A model generated the notes under the pieces. It had not been told where the DNA came from. It did no database searches and worked only from the letters and a program-made list of their open reading frames with translations. Source: Himantopus leucocephalus (Eukaryota > Chordata > Aves > Charadriiformes > Recurvirostridae). Taken from it: 64,000 nt of DNA. The stretch lies in NCBI GenBank assembly GCA_003993805.1, contig RSEF01000001.1, positions 71,296,824 to 71,360,823 of the forward strand. Direction: 5' to 3'. This document shows positions 11,560-23,971 of the stretch, piece by piece (the stretch's first letter is position 1; each line of letters opens with the position of its first letter). Both the position numbers and the translations under genes were made by a program.

Positions 11560-14500
11560 CTGAGGGAGGGTACAGAAAGGTTATGGAGATCATTAACGGT
11601 ACTCTGTGAAAGGCAGAAGTGTCCTGCTGTTCAATGGGATGGTGTTTTGAGAGACTGGAATATATAGAGAGCCCTTTCTTTCTAAATACTTTTCAAACTA
11701 TCATTGAAGTGGCAATTACTAATCTTTTGGAAATCCTTCCTAGGCTATATCACTTTCTCTCTATACTCCCTTACTGCTCCTTCTGATTTTAACATCAAAT
11801 TCATTTGTTCCATCTTCATTTTCAGTTCTCTGAGAATGACTTCTGCATGAATCTCTGTTCTACTTTCTCATCAAACTGATTGTCCTTGCAGTATTGATTT
11901 TTATCTCATTACCTCCTCTCCTCTCCTCTGTATGTCCATCTATATCTTGAATGATCTCGCAGTTCACCCCATGAGTAAAATCTCACCTCTAGCCTTATAA
12001 CATCTTAGAGGCATGCAAATGTTAATTTACAACAGCTGGCTAGTCAAGGAAAAAAAAATGAGTCTTGTAGTGCATCATATACTGGTAAATGAGAATTTCA
12101 GTATTAATACATCACCACTAAAGACAAATGACTTAAGAGCTTAACTGCCTCTGAAGTCACATGTTTTCGTATGTTGGATCATTGAGGAGAGGAGACAGGC
12201 ATCTAAACATGAATAATCTAAGATTAGGTAAGAATTTGGGCATCAAAATGAACTTGTGTGCCAGGGTAGTATCTTATTCTTCACATCTTTAACATTTTGA
12301 CAGCAATTATTACCCTGTATAATAAGAGGTGCATAGGTAAAGCACAATAGCAAACCGAGGACAGGACTTGAGGCTTTAAATTCCAATTCTCATTTTGTCA
12401 GTATTTTATTTAATGAATAGAGCCTGAGGGAAAACATCCAAATCCAAGAGCTCTGCCTGTTTTTAAATACTGAGTATTGAATAGGAGAGAGAAGAAGAAG
12501 AGATAACTACAAAGGATGATATTATAATGTACGTTCTCCAGATTACTAAAATAAAACTCTGTCTTAACTTCTTTAATGCGCTTTCACAGAATAAACCAGA
12601 CTTATTTTTATATATTATGTGTGTGAGCTACCAGATTTAGTGGACTAGAGGGTGCAGGTCCCTGGACATCAGTGTTGGTAGGGCTGCTCAAGTGCAAAAT
12701 GCAAGGGTCCTTGCCGTGTTTGGAAGTCAGAAGGCAATTATTTCTCTATAATACAAATATATGTAAGCTGTGGTTATGCCGTGATCTAGGTGATTCACAT
12801 TTACCCTTTCTTGTCAAAAGTTGATGCATTGAAAAGGTGGGTAGGGTTTTTTGTTCTACAGAAGCTATCTGGAAAAATGGATAGGTAGTGCTAGATATTA
12901 TTTAGGTATCCCATGTAATTTTAGCCATAAACTGAAGCTAATAATCCTTCAAAGAAGGCAAAACACTCCCTCATTTGAAGCTTCCTTCTTATCCAACAGG
13001 TACAGAAACTTTCCTTAGAACAGTAATACAGATGGAAATACCACTTACTGATCTATGTCTCCTCATTCTCAAATTTTTTTCAGCATGGGGTGTGTACTAA
13101 ATGTGTACATTTTCTAGTGCATGCATGACCAGGGTGTTCACTACAATGGTTTTCTAAGAATGAATATTGAGTCTTGCATTATGGAGAACAAGGCAGTCTG
13201 ACTAAAAACTCCAAAATACAGGCAATTCTGAGTTCAGCAATACACTTCATCTCTTTCTGTTCCGTACTCCCTGGATTTTGCATGAGAGAATTTCTTCTGC
13301 ATAATGCACACTGTGTTCTCTTCCTGCCTCCTCCCTGTGGAGTCAGATCACCATTATCATTTCAGTCTCCCTAAAGTTTATTATGACCTCTGGTATCACT
13401 AAATGTAATATTTGCTCTCTTTGCATTCTTGACACTCCTCGCAGGGAAGCACTAAGGTTGGAATTTAGCAGCCCTGTAGAGGGAGTGCAATTCCCAGACA
13501 ACGTTCTACGAACTGACAAATTCCCTGTGCCTTTATAGTGTGTAACCTGCAGTAGTTGATGTCTTCCCCCCACTTTACTTTCTTTCTTATCTCAGTGCAC
13601 ATAGGGTTTCCACTATGGGTTGCCTGGGGACCGTCAGTTTACAAGAAGAGAGCACCATCAAATATGTGAGGTTTCTGTCAGTTTTGACCAGCAAACCTTG
13701 AGATGCTTTAACTGATTACGTTTTTGGATTTTTGAGGAACAATCAATGTCATGCCATGTTGACTGGTCCCTTGTTTTCTTCTGAGATTAGCCTCTGGTCT
13801 ACATTTTGGAGATAAAGTATACAAGCAAGTGAAGGTTGTGGATTATGAATAAGGCTCACTTAGAAAAGTAGAAAATAAATATTGAAGTTGATGATTTTCA
13901 TTAAATCTGTGTAGATTACAACTATTTTTAAGGTTGCAAAATCCTGCCTTTGAAAAGTTGCTCTCCATGTAAGGGATGAGTTCTTTATATTTAAAATCCT
14001 GAAAATAAAATCATGGAAGAAAAAGGTCCACTTGTAATTTACCAAAATAAAATTAAATGATCAAGACCTTTCAGATGACCTGAAGTGCTGTAAAACAATT
14101 TATTGTCTGAAGACTTGAACTATAATATCTACCTTTTCCCCGTGCAAAGACTGTAAAAGTCCCAATGCCGTAATTTCTATCAACAGTAGACAGGGGCAAG
14201 ATATGAAATGCTTAATTATTTTTTTTTTTTATTCTGAGACACTAATGAGGTCTGTAGACGTTGTGAAGTATTAAAATAAAGTATCTATCTCCATTAAGAG
14301 ACTGACAATAGTATGCTCTCTGTTTTATAAATATCTTATTGCCTACAAGAGAGACAAATATCTATACATTGAAGTTCCAGGAGTCCCATGCTGTGGAAAG
14401 GATAGTATAATTAAATGAGATTCTTCATTAATTGAAACTGATTGGTTTATGGTTATCTTCTTGTGGATCCATACCACTAGCCTCCTCATAAAGTACTGAG

Positions 14501-14766
14501 CATTTTTTCCCTGCTCTCATTATCAAAGCTAATATCTTTCTGTGAGTCAGCAAATGCAGAGGGCTATTTTCTACTTCTTACTATGCTGAAAAAGCAATTT
14601 ATTGCGTGTTTCCAGCTCAGCCTGTGTAATCCTGCTGGTGAAGAATTATTAAGCACTGTCATCAAATGAAGTACAACAGTGGCTGCTTCAAAGGCCTGTT
14701 AGATATATAAGTAGTAATAATGCAAAATAAAATGTGGTGAGTTCATACTGAGCAAGCAGCACCTAC
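11560..14766. other. Unique sequence, no gene recognised
   Basis: No supported exon, RNA gene or transposon. Pyrimidine-rich stretches near 11750-11950 and several A/T runs are present; they look like ordinary noncoding background. Confidence 0.55.
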
Positions 14767-14927
14767 CTTGCTGAAAAACTCCAACATGCTTTCCAAGACT
14801 GCCCTCAGGGATTTACTCTGCTGATGCACAGCCCTGAGAACAGCAAAGACAGATGGGATGCTAGACAGCCTGTCTGTAGAGATGCGCTCAGCAGTGACGA
14901 TGGCATAGTCTATCCCCAGTGCCAAAA
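14767..14927 (-). CDS. Candidate coding exon, strand ambiguous, product unknown
   Basis: Read on the minus strand, the frame is open from a weak acceptor (cttaccaag) to a good donor AAG/GTAGGT, translating as a Leu/Ala/Ser-rich, probably helical segment that includes ALGIDYAIVTAERIS and LRAVLESMLEFFSK. Read on the plus strand, another frame is open over the same bases and ends at a consensus donor CTTG/GTAAGT at 14931/14932, with FQDCPQGFTLLMHS in its translation; its acceptor (gagcaagcag) lacks a pyrimidine tract. Long frames open on both strands are common when one strand is coding, but neither strand has a strong site at both ends. An alternative minus acceptor ending at 14973 would put stop codons into the frame. 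I recognise no family. Confidence 0.22.
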
Positions 14928-14931
14928 CTTG

Positions 14932-16140
14932 GTAAGTCAGGTTTCAAAATAATCATGGAGTGAGTCCACATACTGTAAATTAAGAGTGTTTCTACAAGTG
15001 TTTTTAAACATCAGGTTTTTAACCATCATTTGGCAGAAACAAAAGTCAATGCATAAACATGTCATAAAAATTTGGAGTCTGAACTAGTAAAAGCACAGCC
15101 TTCCCCATCTGCTTGCTCTATCTATTCTCTTGCTTTCCAGGGATAAGCAATTGGTTTGCTTCCCTCACTTCTCACTCCTCTGCCTTTCTCCTTTTTTCCA
15201 CTGCCCATTTCCCATCTCATGCCCATTTCTCTCATCTCATGCCCTCCCTCTCTTTCATTTTGTCTTTTGAGACAAATTTTTGTTCATAGTTTCCAAGGGT
15301 CTCCATGGTCCTAGACCTTCACCACCATCAAACTTAATGCCTTCATTGTTTATAAGCGAAGGATCTGTGAAGCCTATGGAAGGAGCTAGTGAATGTGGTC
15401 AGAGTTTTATTTTTCCCATATGATATCCTGTGTATTTCACCTAGTCTAGCAGGTGACTAGACTGGAAATGTCCAGTTGTATTTCTGTATGAGAGTAAAAT
15501 GCAAAGAATTGTTTTCTTGCATGATAAAATACCTGAAACAAATTAAAAAGAAGAAGAAAATGAAGAGCAATTACATGAAAAGAGAAATGTCCTGCTGAAG
15601 TTATGTCCTACTTGCTTAGGGAAGGCATTATTTAAGCACATTGAGCTTTGTGTTTCTGTAACAAACTACGAAGGATCTGGATCATGGTTGGTACTTTAAA
15701 CAGCAGGCACCTACGTAGTGTTACAAACAAATGATAGTATTCAAGGATGAAGTACAGCTTATGTCACAGTCAAAGGAAGTAAAAACTACAACTAAACTAT
15801 AGACTTGAACAAAATTAATGGATTAATTTCTCAAATTTCATACCCTCGCAGTCTTTTTCACAAAATTTCTGTCGATCAACAGTCATTCATGGAAAGTTTT
15901 TGAACAATATTTGCATTATTATGCAACTCTCAAATGTAACAGAATATTTGTGAACTGAAGAGTGATAATGTACACTAAATGCAATCACTATAAACTTTAT
16001 TCATTTAAACTTATTCACTTAATGCTGTTCTAGACCTCTGAGGCACTGTCTGAAACAGCTTTGTCTTCTCTGCATTTTTTTTAATATATATTTTGCAATG
16101 GAAGTGAAAGAAATTTTTTTTTAAATGCAGGACTGAAACT
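14932..16140. other. Unique sequence, no gene recognised
   Basis: A+T-rich noncoding-looking DNA with a pyrimidine-rich stretch around 15150-15260. No exon or repeat could be supported. Confidence 0.5.
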
Positions 16141-16390
16141 TTGGTTAATTTTCACCTTTTCCATTTATCTTCCCTGTAACCTAAAGCAGGTTACTCTCTA
16201 GCCCCTCACTTCAGCCCCCTGTCTTTAGATGGTAATAAGACGATTTCTTTTGTTCATCTTTTTCCTGTTTTGTCTATTTTAGTTGAAAGTATTTCAAGGC
16301 CAAAATTCTCTCTTTTTGCAAATACTGCTTAGCCCAAAGGTGCCTGATACTAGCTGGTGTCACTATAAGGCATTGAAAGACAAACAACTC
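16141..16390 (+). repeat. Ancient MIR-type SINE remnant
   Basis: The stretch around 16185-16240 aligns by eye with the MIR body (gain of 'gttact..ct..gcc.cacttcag..cccc.gtctttagatggtaata', the equivalent of the conserved 'cacttaacctctctgtgcctcagtttcc..atctgtaaaatgg.gataata' block). Further on, gcttagcccaaaggtgcctg near 16330 matches the family's 3' 'gcttagaacagtgcctgg' segment. The order and spacing fit a plus-strand copy. MIR-type CORE-SINEs were active in early amniotes, so survivors in birds are old and heavily diverged. Exact ends are uncertain, and a sensitive profile search would be needed to fix them. Confidence 0.55.
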
Positions 16391-16997
16391 ACGATCATAA
16401 CACTTTTGCTGATAATTTGACATAATTTATCACATACCTTTTTTTTTCTGATGGAATTCAAAGCAGTTCACTGTGCAAAGAGTCATTTATTTGGAGAAAG
16501 TTATGGAAAGCTCTGCAGGGAAAGTCAGTGTTAATTTCTTTTCTTTTAGCTCCATTTTCTGCATTTAGGACTCAGCATATGCAAAAGCACCTATTGAATC
16601 CTCTATAGTGGATATCTACTAATCAATAGGCAATTGTGCTCTTGCTGAGTCCAAATGGAAAATGATGCAGCAGAAAACAAAATGTGCTAGGCTAAAACTT
16701 GAAGTCCTTAGTTGTTCTCACATTTCTTCAGTCACATCTCTAAATAAGCCAGAGGGACTGCAGGATTTAGCTTCCTGCATTTCTTTTATTATTGAGTTTA
16801 TCTGGGAGGTTATTTTACCCTCTTACATAGCAAATGTGAAAGAGGCTGTTATCAAACTAACATTACCAGTCCTAACTAGCTGTTGTAAATTTTGAAAACA
16901 TAAATGATTACATTACACTAGTAATCTGGATAATTGGCCTTTGGTAACAGACTTCATCAGACATTTAAAATTGCAATAATAATTAAATCCTGGGTGC

Positions 16998-17037
16998 AAT
17001 AAATAATTTTCATTAGATTACAAAAAAAAAAAAAAAA
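16998..17037 (+). repeat. AATAAA followed by encoded poly(A) run
   Basis: An AATAAA hexamer at about 17000 is followed some 20 bases later by sixteen consecutive A residues (17022-17037). The spacing is what a retroposed mRNA 3' end would show, but I could not find a matching target-site duplication or any recognisable cDNA upstream, so a simple A-run expansion is equally possible. Confidence 0.35.
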
Positions 17038-19310
17038 GAAGTTGCAGAGGGATGAGGCAGGTCAAAGTAGTTCTCCTCTCATCAGCCAGGGATTTAGAAG
17101 AAAGGTTCAAGCATTGCAGTCCATCTCTCCACCCTCTTTATAAAATCTCAAACCAAAAAGTTGCAAGCCCTTGCTTTTCATGAGCTTCCTTTAGTTCCTC
17201 TGAGGCTTAGAAAGGCTTTTTCAAAACCAGGAAGATTTTGAAAACCTTTTAGTTGGGGATTGAGTTGACAATATGAAATTTTCTTCTTGTTCTTTTGCAA
17301 AGAGGCTCTATGAGGAAAACAATTCTTCAGAGCTTAGAAGTTTTATCACACTATTTCTTCAGGTATTTCAGAAAACAACTGTTCTTCTTCAATTGGGGCA
17401 GTCCTAAGCTTCCTTCAGAGATTAATAAAAAGGGGTTTCACATCTTTTTTTCTTGGTCTTTCCACTAGCATCTGCCAGCTAGTCCCTCCAAGTGTGAGAC
17501 ATGCAAGATTATTGAAGCTTTATTGTAGCAAGAAAAAATGTACAACGTGAAAGGAAAGAAAGTTCAAGTGAGACATGAAGGTGACAGACCTGAGTTTCAG
17601 CACAGCCTGAGGCACCTCTGACTCCAGTGGCAGACAATGACCTGGGTGCTTTGAGACCATTAAAATGAGTGGGAGAAGAGTACTATTCAAAGTGACTTAA
17701 AAGTGCTATCGTCCTTACAGATGTGAACTGTTCCTGCACAAGTCCTGATACCCATGTATCAGGCAGACAAAGTGTAAATTCCTTTGTTTCTGTTTGCTGC
17801 TTATTAAATAAAAAGATTTTGAAGAGAATAGGAGTGGGTCTTTTGAGTTGGTTCGCGCCGGTCCTGAGGAGAACGTAAGAGCAGCAGGTCTCCAGTACAT
17901 ATCTTCACTGGATGTGGATGCTTTTGTATATCTCCAGTGAATCTTCACAGGGCAATATGTCTTTTTGGCATCTTCCCAGACCCCACCTCAGGTACCTCTT
18001 CATGGGTTATTTCCAGAATATGCAACCTTATGAAAGCCTGCTTTTCAAACATGGGGACATAATTAAAACCTCTGAATTTTGCATTTGTACACTCGAACCT
18101 GGCACCAGAGGATTTAGCAGTTGTACATGCAAATAAAAAGAACAGTTGTGCGTTTTAGTACAGCACCTGTCTTTGGCAAAGGTATCTTTGCTATGCCAAG
18201 GAGAATTATTACAGATAAGCAGAGAGTATGTCTGTGTTTTGGAACCTGCCTGTCTCTTCCCATCTGTCTCTAATATAAACATAAACATCTCCACTGGAAT
18301 TTCTGAGGGTGGAAGTTTGTTGTCGCTGTTTGTTGGTTAACTTTCATGATGACCCTGGCAAATACACCCAGAAACTCAGCTCTTTGGGTTGAATTTAACA
18401 CATTTTTCCCAGTTTGGGATTCATCACTGTGAAATATCTTCTTAAAGGAAAGGCTGTTAACACTTTAAGGCTCTGTGCAGCCTCCTGTCAGCAGTTACTT
18501 CCCCATGTGACGAATCACTACATCCCACGCAGTCCATAGTACCCAAGTGCAACCACCTTTTCCGGGCAAGATAGAGAGGGCTTTAATAAATCTAAATGAT
18601 CCCCCCAATAAAGCACAATTTACATGTCACTGAGAAATGCAGTCTTATTCCTTTGATCAGTGGGGTGTTTAGAAATGAAACCTCTCTGCCTCCTCTGACA
18701 ACCCTCCCCATGCAAGTTTTCCTCCATTCACAGATTCCAAGCATAAGCCATGTTTCCAGTCATAAGATCAGATCATGGAGAAGCCCAAATTTGGTCCAGA
18801 TCAGAGCACACAGTCATGTTTCTGACAAATTGTCCAAGCACTGATAGAGAGTGGAAGCTGGCTTTCTGCTCTTATGTCAGCACTCGGATGAAAGACAAAA
18901 TTTCATCGGGCATAAAGTCTGTTCCTATAAGGTGGATCTGGCAACATTGTTTTTACCAAATAGTAGTCTTTATGGGAGAGGGACATATATATATTTAGGT
19001 GTGTTATTTTAAATACAAGTCTATTCAATGATCTGGTTTGCACATAAACACACAAAAAATTGTGTTGGTACAACTATGACATGGAGGAAGGGACAGCTGG
19101 GAATACCCAGAGCTGGGATTCCCTCTGATGCCCCTATAGTGTGCATTTATAACCTCAGCCTCTGTATGATGACACCTTTAATAACCTCCAAAGAAAAAGC
19201 AATCTCTGAGCAGCTTTCCTCCCCAACTTAAAAAAAAAAATAAATCTCTTCTCCACAGCAATCTGTCTGTATTTTAGTACAGAGCAAACTCCTTAGCCTC
19301 TGCTGTTGAG

Positions 19311-19640
19311 GGGGGTAATTAACAAAGGTGTGTTAATTGTACAGGCTGAATCTTATAGATCACAATAAGTATATTTACACCGTAAATACATTACTTATGT
19401 TTTCAGATTCCATTGCAATCATGAGCATTTTAATATCAGCTTTTTCAGGATAACAATTCGTAATGGAGTCAGGGCGGAAACTAATGCATAGTAGTTTATA
19501 GCGCCTACAATTTCCATGAAGATTGGTAGGTAAGGGGGAGGAATCTGATATTGTTACAATTTACTTTAGTAACTAAAGTTAAATAGTGTCCTAAATAGTT
19601 GTCTCATTAACCTTCTCCAAGTTCATAGGCTGGACAACAA
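19311..19640. other. Possible conserved noncoding element
   Basis: This A+T-rich stretch carries clustered motifs that look like transcription-factor cores (ttaattgt, aacaattcg, taactaaagttaa) and lacks simple repeats or transposon similarity. It also holds a strong donor-like TAG/GTAAGG at about 19530. The regulatory suggestion is by-eye inference from motif density only; there is no conservation evidence available here. Confidence 0.15.
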
Positions 19641-22600
19641 TATGACTACAGCTGACAGAAAACATCTGGTAAGGTGAGGAAAAATAGAAAATCATTTTCA
19701 GGCTTGGCCTAAAATCTTATAGTTGCTCTGACATACCAGAACAAGGATGTGTCAGTGGTAAAGGAGTTTTGTAAAGAACTGGCTGCTGCTGATTTCATTA
19801 GGCCTTAACTTAGGGCTGCAGCGGCCTGTTATCATGAGTAGCAGGAAAAAAAAAAAAGAAGAAATGTGGTAAAGGAAGTAATTTAGCTAACAATAAAGTG
19901 GCTTTTAAACAGAATCCAGCTATTCTAAATCATCTATGCATCAGTATGTCACATTGTCTTTATATCAATTACAATTTTTTCTCTTTTTCTCATTCCTTTC
20001 TGCTCTTCCTACCATGGTGTGGATTCCCACACATCCCCGCAGTTCTCAGAGAAGGCAAAACCTGATGTCAGCCACGCGCTGCCATCTCCAAAAGACTTGA
20101 GCAAAAGATGCTACTGGCAAGGTGATGTACTGAAGGTTTGCTGACCACTGTCCAGGTCTGTCTGGAACTCAATTAATCTATGAGCCATTAAGTAAATGAA
20201 ATCTAAAGCTGTTTCCCTGTTTCTCTGAAGTATCAATACATTAGTGCAGTCTGCTTAGGCTCCAAGCCATTAAAATAATAGAGTTAGGAGTACCCACACA
20301 CTCATCATTTTCAGGGAATTCGGCCTCATGCCCTGCTCTTCTCATTAGAAAGAAGACAGATCATATTTGTCTTTTTTTTGGTCTTTTTTTTTTTTTTCCT
20401 TCTCTTTATATTCCCCCATCCTTCCTTTTGGAAACCTTCCCAGAGTAGCCTCCCCTCTCCTCACCTGCCTTGCTCTGGGAAGCACCTCGCTGCCAGCTGG
20501 CTTCCCAGGGGAGTTGAGGCAGCCAGATTTATTGCAGCAAAGCGACCCAAGCCACTCTTTTGCCTGGTCTGCGAGTGAACTTGAACAGCAAACCCTTTCT
20601 CATCACCTCTCTAGGCCACAAATGCATTTGGGGCTTTCTGATCCCCGTAATGTACCATTTAGCCAGTGCAAGCGTTGTGCTTGTAAAGTCCTGAAAGTTA
20701 ACATTGACAGTTAAGACACCAATTAATAGAACAGCATCTATGGTAGGTACTTATGCATCCTCTGTGGCTGTTAAATCTCAGCAACCCACAATCTTTCACT
20801 TATTTACCCTCAAACAATGCCTCACAATGCACTGGAAAGAAACTCCAAAATTTGTCTTTGTTACTTGCTTAATTTGGGGAAACAGTGATATTATTTAATT
20901 ACTGTTAAACGGGGCTTTTTTGGTTTGGGGGTCTGGTTTGGTTTTTTTTTTTTTTCTGTTGGAATGCAAAAGACAAATCTGTGCAGAAAATCTGTATATT
21001 TGATAATCTTGCCAACTTATCTTAATGAGGAAAGCAAGGTTTGGCCTTTTCCTCTTCCATCCTATATGTTGCACACTTCCTTTTATTGCACTGCACTGCC
21101 TCTGGGGAGGTGGGTAATTACTTTCCCTGCTCAGTCTTTGCCTATAGCTTGCCTCATGCTCAGATTGCAAATATCTTCTGGAGATCTCAGCCTGCATAGG
21201 AAAAGGTGCATGAACAGATATGAATGCCTTTCTGTGGGCTTGAAAATGCAGCACAACCCAATGGAAAATGGCTTCTATTCACTTGCTATGTTAAGTAAGT
21301 TACCTGGTTTCTCTGTGATTTATTTAAAAACTTTCCATAAAATGAGACGTGCTTACCTTCTTTGTCTGGAACAAAGAAATTCCTTCTTGACCCAGTCTTG
21401 GATCTTTTGATGTTTTCCTGGATCGTTATTTCCATGCTGCTTATAAAAACTAGTGTTGGTATTCTGTAGTCATGCCCCAAACCCCATTGAGAAACTACAT
21501 TTCTATTGCTTCTGAACCTGCAGTCGAGCTGCTTCTTTTTTCCATTGCTGAAAACCCTGAGCTCAAACTTGAGCAAACTCTGTTGTGATTCCTGCCAGCC
21601 CCTCCAGGCAAGTGCTGCTTCATACTACATGCAAACTAATGTCTTTGGATGGGCTGCCCTGAGCCTATTTATTTGAAGTCTAGCTCAAGAATTCTCATCT
21701 TTTGGTCATTACCGGCTTCTTTTCTTTGGTTTGATTTTCTGATTCCCTGAGGCCGCCACAATATTTTTTAACCTCCCCCCAAGACTTGGGTTTATGAGCT
21801 GTCAGATGACTGCTCAAGCAGTAAAGAAACCACAGTTTTGGATTATGTATTGGTAGCAGCTAGCTGAAAAGTTGCCTGACTGTACCTATGCAAAAATTGA
21901 GAATTAACACTTTTAAAAGCGAAAGTTTTGCTTTAAAAAAACCAAAAAGCATTATCATCAATAAGCAGGGAGACATCAGCAATAATGAAAAAAGAGTCAT
22001 GTTATACAGCACAGTTAGCCTCCAGTCCTGCTTCCCAGGGCACTTTTGACAAAGTTTGTTCCTTGGCTCTACCCTGATGGTTGGCTTCCTCTCACTGACC
22101 ATTTGAAATCAAGTTAAATACCTGAAACACTGGCTGTGGCAAATACAAACCACCTTCTGCAAAAAATAATATTTATTAGACCCTTGAAAATTACTTAGTA
22201 AACACAATAGGATTGCTACTTGTTATTTTTTATTTTGAATGCAAGGACCAGAGTTTATGATATCTTGAAGAGAAAATGTCTGGGTGCGTCAGAACTGAAG
22301 GGACTGATGACAGGACATATGTGGTTGTCAGCACATTCACAGTGAGGTTGTTCCTCGTTGTTTCCATAGAACAGTAAGGTCTTGTCATTCGGTCACTACA
22401 GCTGTATTATGCCTATGGATGGTGGAGTTGGTACTTTCCTTCAAAAACAGCCCAATTCAAATTCTGTGCTCATACCAGCATAACTACTAAGTACAATCTG
22501 AAGGCAATAGGAATGTTTCACAATGAATGAGGAGTGAGTGGAAGAGGACCTCGTTCAAGCAGGGTCATTTGTAGCTTACTTGGTAGTTGGTGAATTTGGT

Positions 22601-23295
22601 GTTAACCATTGCGACTCCTACTGATGACTCATTTTTTACTTCCACATACATTTTGTTATAGGTACTGTTGGTCCTCAGAAGTCTCCACATAGCATTTTCC
22701 AGATGAAATTAATTTTAAAAAACTTCCCATCCCTGCTTCAGGAACTCCAACAACAACCAACTACAAACTCTTGAAAATCTTTTTTTTTAAATTTGTTTTC
22801 CGTAAATTCATTGTTACATCACATTAAAGCCCTTTAAAGCATTTTATAACCATTTTGAGCTTTCAGTTATTTTTTTACAGTTGAAATGTGAATTAGAATT
22901 TCATGTTGCCTTAATTTAGTGTTAATTTTAGAATGAATTTGAATTACAAAACAGATCAGATATTACAAATGGAATTCCCTTTTTAGAGTAGCTGATTTTT
23001 CTTCTGGAGCTGTCCAAAGACAGCTTTATATTTCCTTATAAAAAAAGACTTTCTTTCACTCTGTAAACTGAATTTGTCACTGGTAGAAATGGTGGCCAAT
23101 TGCACTGGATAGTAAACGTGCTGTTTATCTATAAAGTCCCATGAAACATTCTTGGCAGCCACTCTGTAAGCTTTTCATCTATGTCTAATGTTACATTCAT
23201 CCAGGTGGGAAGGTCAGACCACACATCCTGGAGTGCGTGGGGAATTTTGCTTCTCTAAAGGTACTGTTTCCATGCATGATTTTATCAGAACTCAC

Positions 23296-23359
23296 CTTCT
23301 GTAGCTATTTCAGGTGTCTTCCTCACTCTGCCTATCTGGATGCTGAAGTGATTATCTCT
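23296..23359 (-). CDS. Candidate small coding exon, product unknown
   Basis: On the minus strand a strong acceptor (catgcttttcag) is followed by 64 bases and a strong donor GAAG/GTGAGT. Only one of the three frames is open: it starts in phase 0, ends in phase 1 and reads RDNHFSIQIGRVRKTPEIATE. Both splice sites are close to consensus, which is the main support. At 21 codons the open frame itself carries little weight, and nothing in the peptide is diagnostic. The phase at its end (1) would join to the phase-1 start of the candidate at 11377-11559, but the two are 12 kb apart and the link is speculative. Confidence 0.22.
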
Positions 23360-23415
23360 CTGAAAAGCATGAATCATTAGATTGTGGAGTGGCTCTGTCT
23401 AAGAATGGACACAGC

Positions 23416-23480
23416 AAACCCCACTGAAGGCAACAGAAAGCCCTCATTGATTTCAGTGGGATTTGAGTTAGATCAAGTTG
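23416..23480. repeat. Old dispersed-repeat fragment (CATTGANTTCAGTGGG motif)
   Basis: The sequence cattgatttcagtgggattt with an upstream ccccactgaaggcaacag resembles a short palindromic dispersed motif common in sauropsid genomes (cattgacttcaatggg and its complement separated by a spacer). Related fragments occur in this window at about 45079, 58211 and 63141. I cannot name the family with certainty; its self-complementary organisation suggests a MITE-like element. Confidence 0.4.
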
Positions 23481-23701
23481 AAACAAAAAAATACCTAGAG
23501 GGCTTGAGGCAGGTTGATTTTGTTTATTTTTGCCTTAATCTCCCTGTGACTGAAAAAAAATCATTAAGGAATAAGCTGGCTTCTGTTGGCAGGTTATACT
23601 TGCACAAGCAAAACATGATGTGATGCCAAAATATTATAGTGATGTTTTACTTCAAGTGGACACCTGCGCACTAGGAGCTGGCTTGCAACCAATGATTCAT
23701 T

Positions 23702-23775
23702 CCTCAATTCAGTTCAATTCAAAAAGATTCAATTGGCATGATAAGCTATACAAGTGTAGCCAAAGGATTAAAGAG
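23702..23775. repeat. Possible ancient vertebrate dispersed repeat
   Basis: The run tcaattcagttcaattcaaa, then attggcatgataagctata and gtagccaaagga, follows the order of a short motif series (tcaattcaattcaa..., attggcatga..., ttgccaaagca) that I recall as dispersed in fish genomes. Similarity is from memory and by eye, with indels, so the assignment is tentative. Confidence 0.3.
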
Positions 23776-23947
23776 GCAGATCTTTCAGATACATGTTAGA
23801 AGACGAGTCCAATCTACTCATACAGGAGCTATATACTTGGAAGAGTTTGGTCCTTGACACACATTTAGCCACTAGAGTCCACCCCTAATCTGATATGAAA
23901 TATGAAATCTCATATGAAATACAGACTACACAGAATTTCCTTTGGTT

Positions 23948-23971
23948 TGTGTGTGTGTGTATATATATATT
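23948..23971. repeat. (TG)n(TA)n microsatellite
   Basis: Six TG units run directly into five to six TA units. It is an ordinary compound dinucleotide repeat and probably polymorphic. Confidence 0.9.

Larger units (their letters stand above)
16391..23295. other. Unique sequence with possible conserved noncoding DNA, no gene recognised
   Basis: Nearly 7 kb without a supportable gene. It includes a 16-base A run behind an AATAAA (16998-17037), poly-T runs near 20390 and 20945, and an A+T-rich, homeodomain-motif-rich segment near 19311-19640. Open frames such as 20925-21410 plus have no recognisable protein features. Confidence 0.5.

Noticed and set aside
20925..21410. 161-codon plus-strand frame beginning in a poly-T tract
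   Set aside because: Starts with a Phe run from poly-T; an opposing 119-codon frame overlaps; no protein signature.
22123..22157. Minus-strand 35-base microexon-like segment with acceptor ttattttttgcag and donor TTTCAG/GTATTT
   Set aside because: All three frames are open, so there is no coding information, and the donor is weak.
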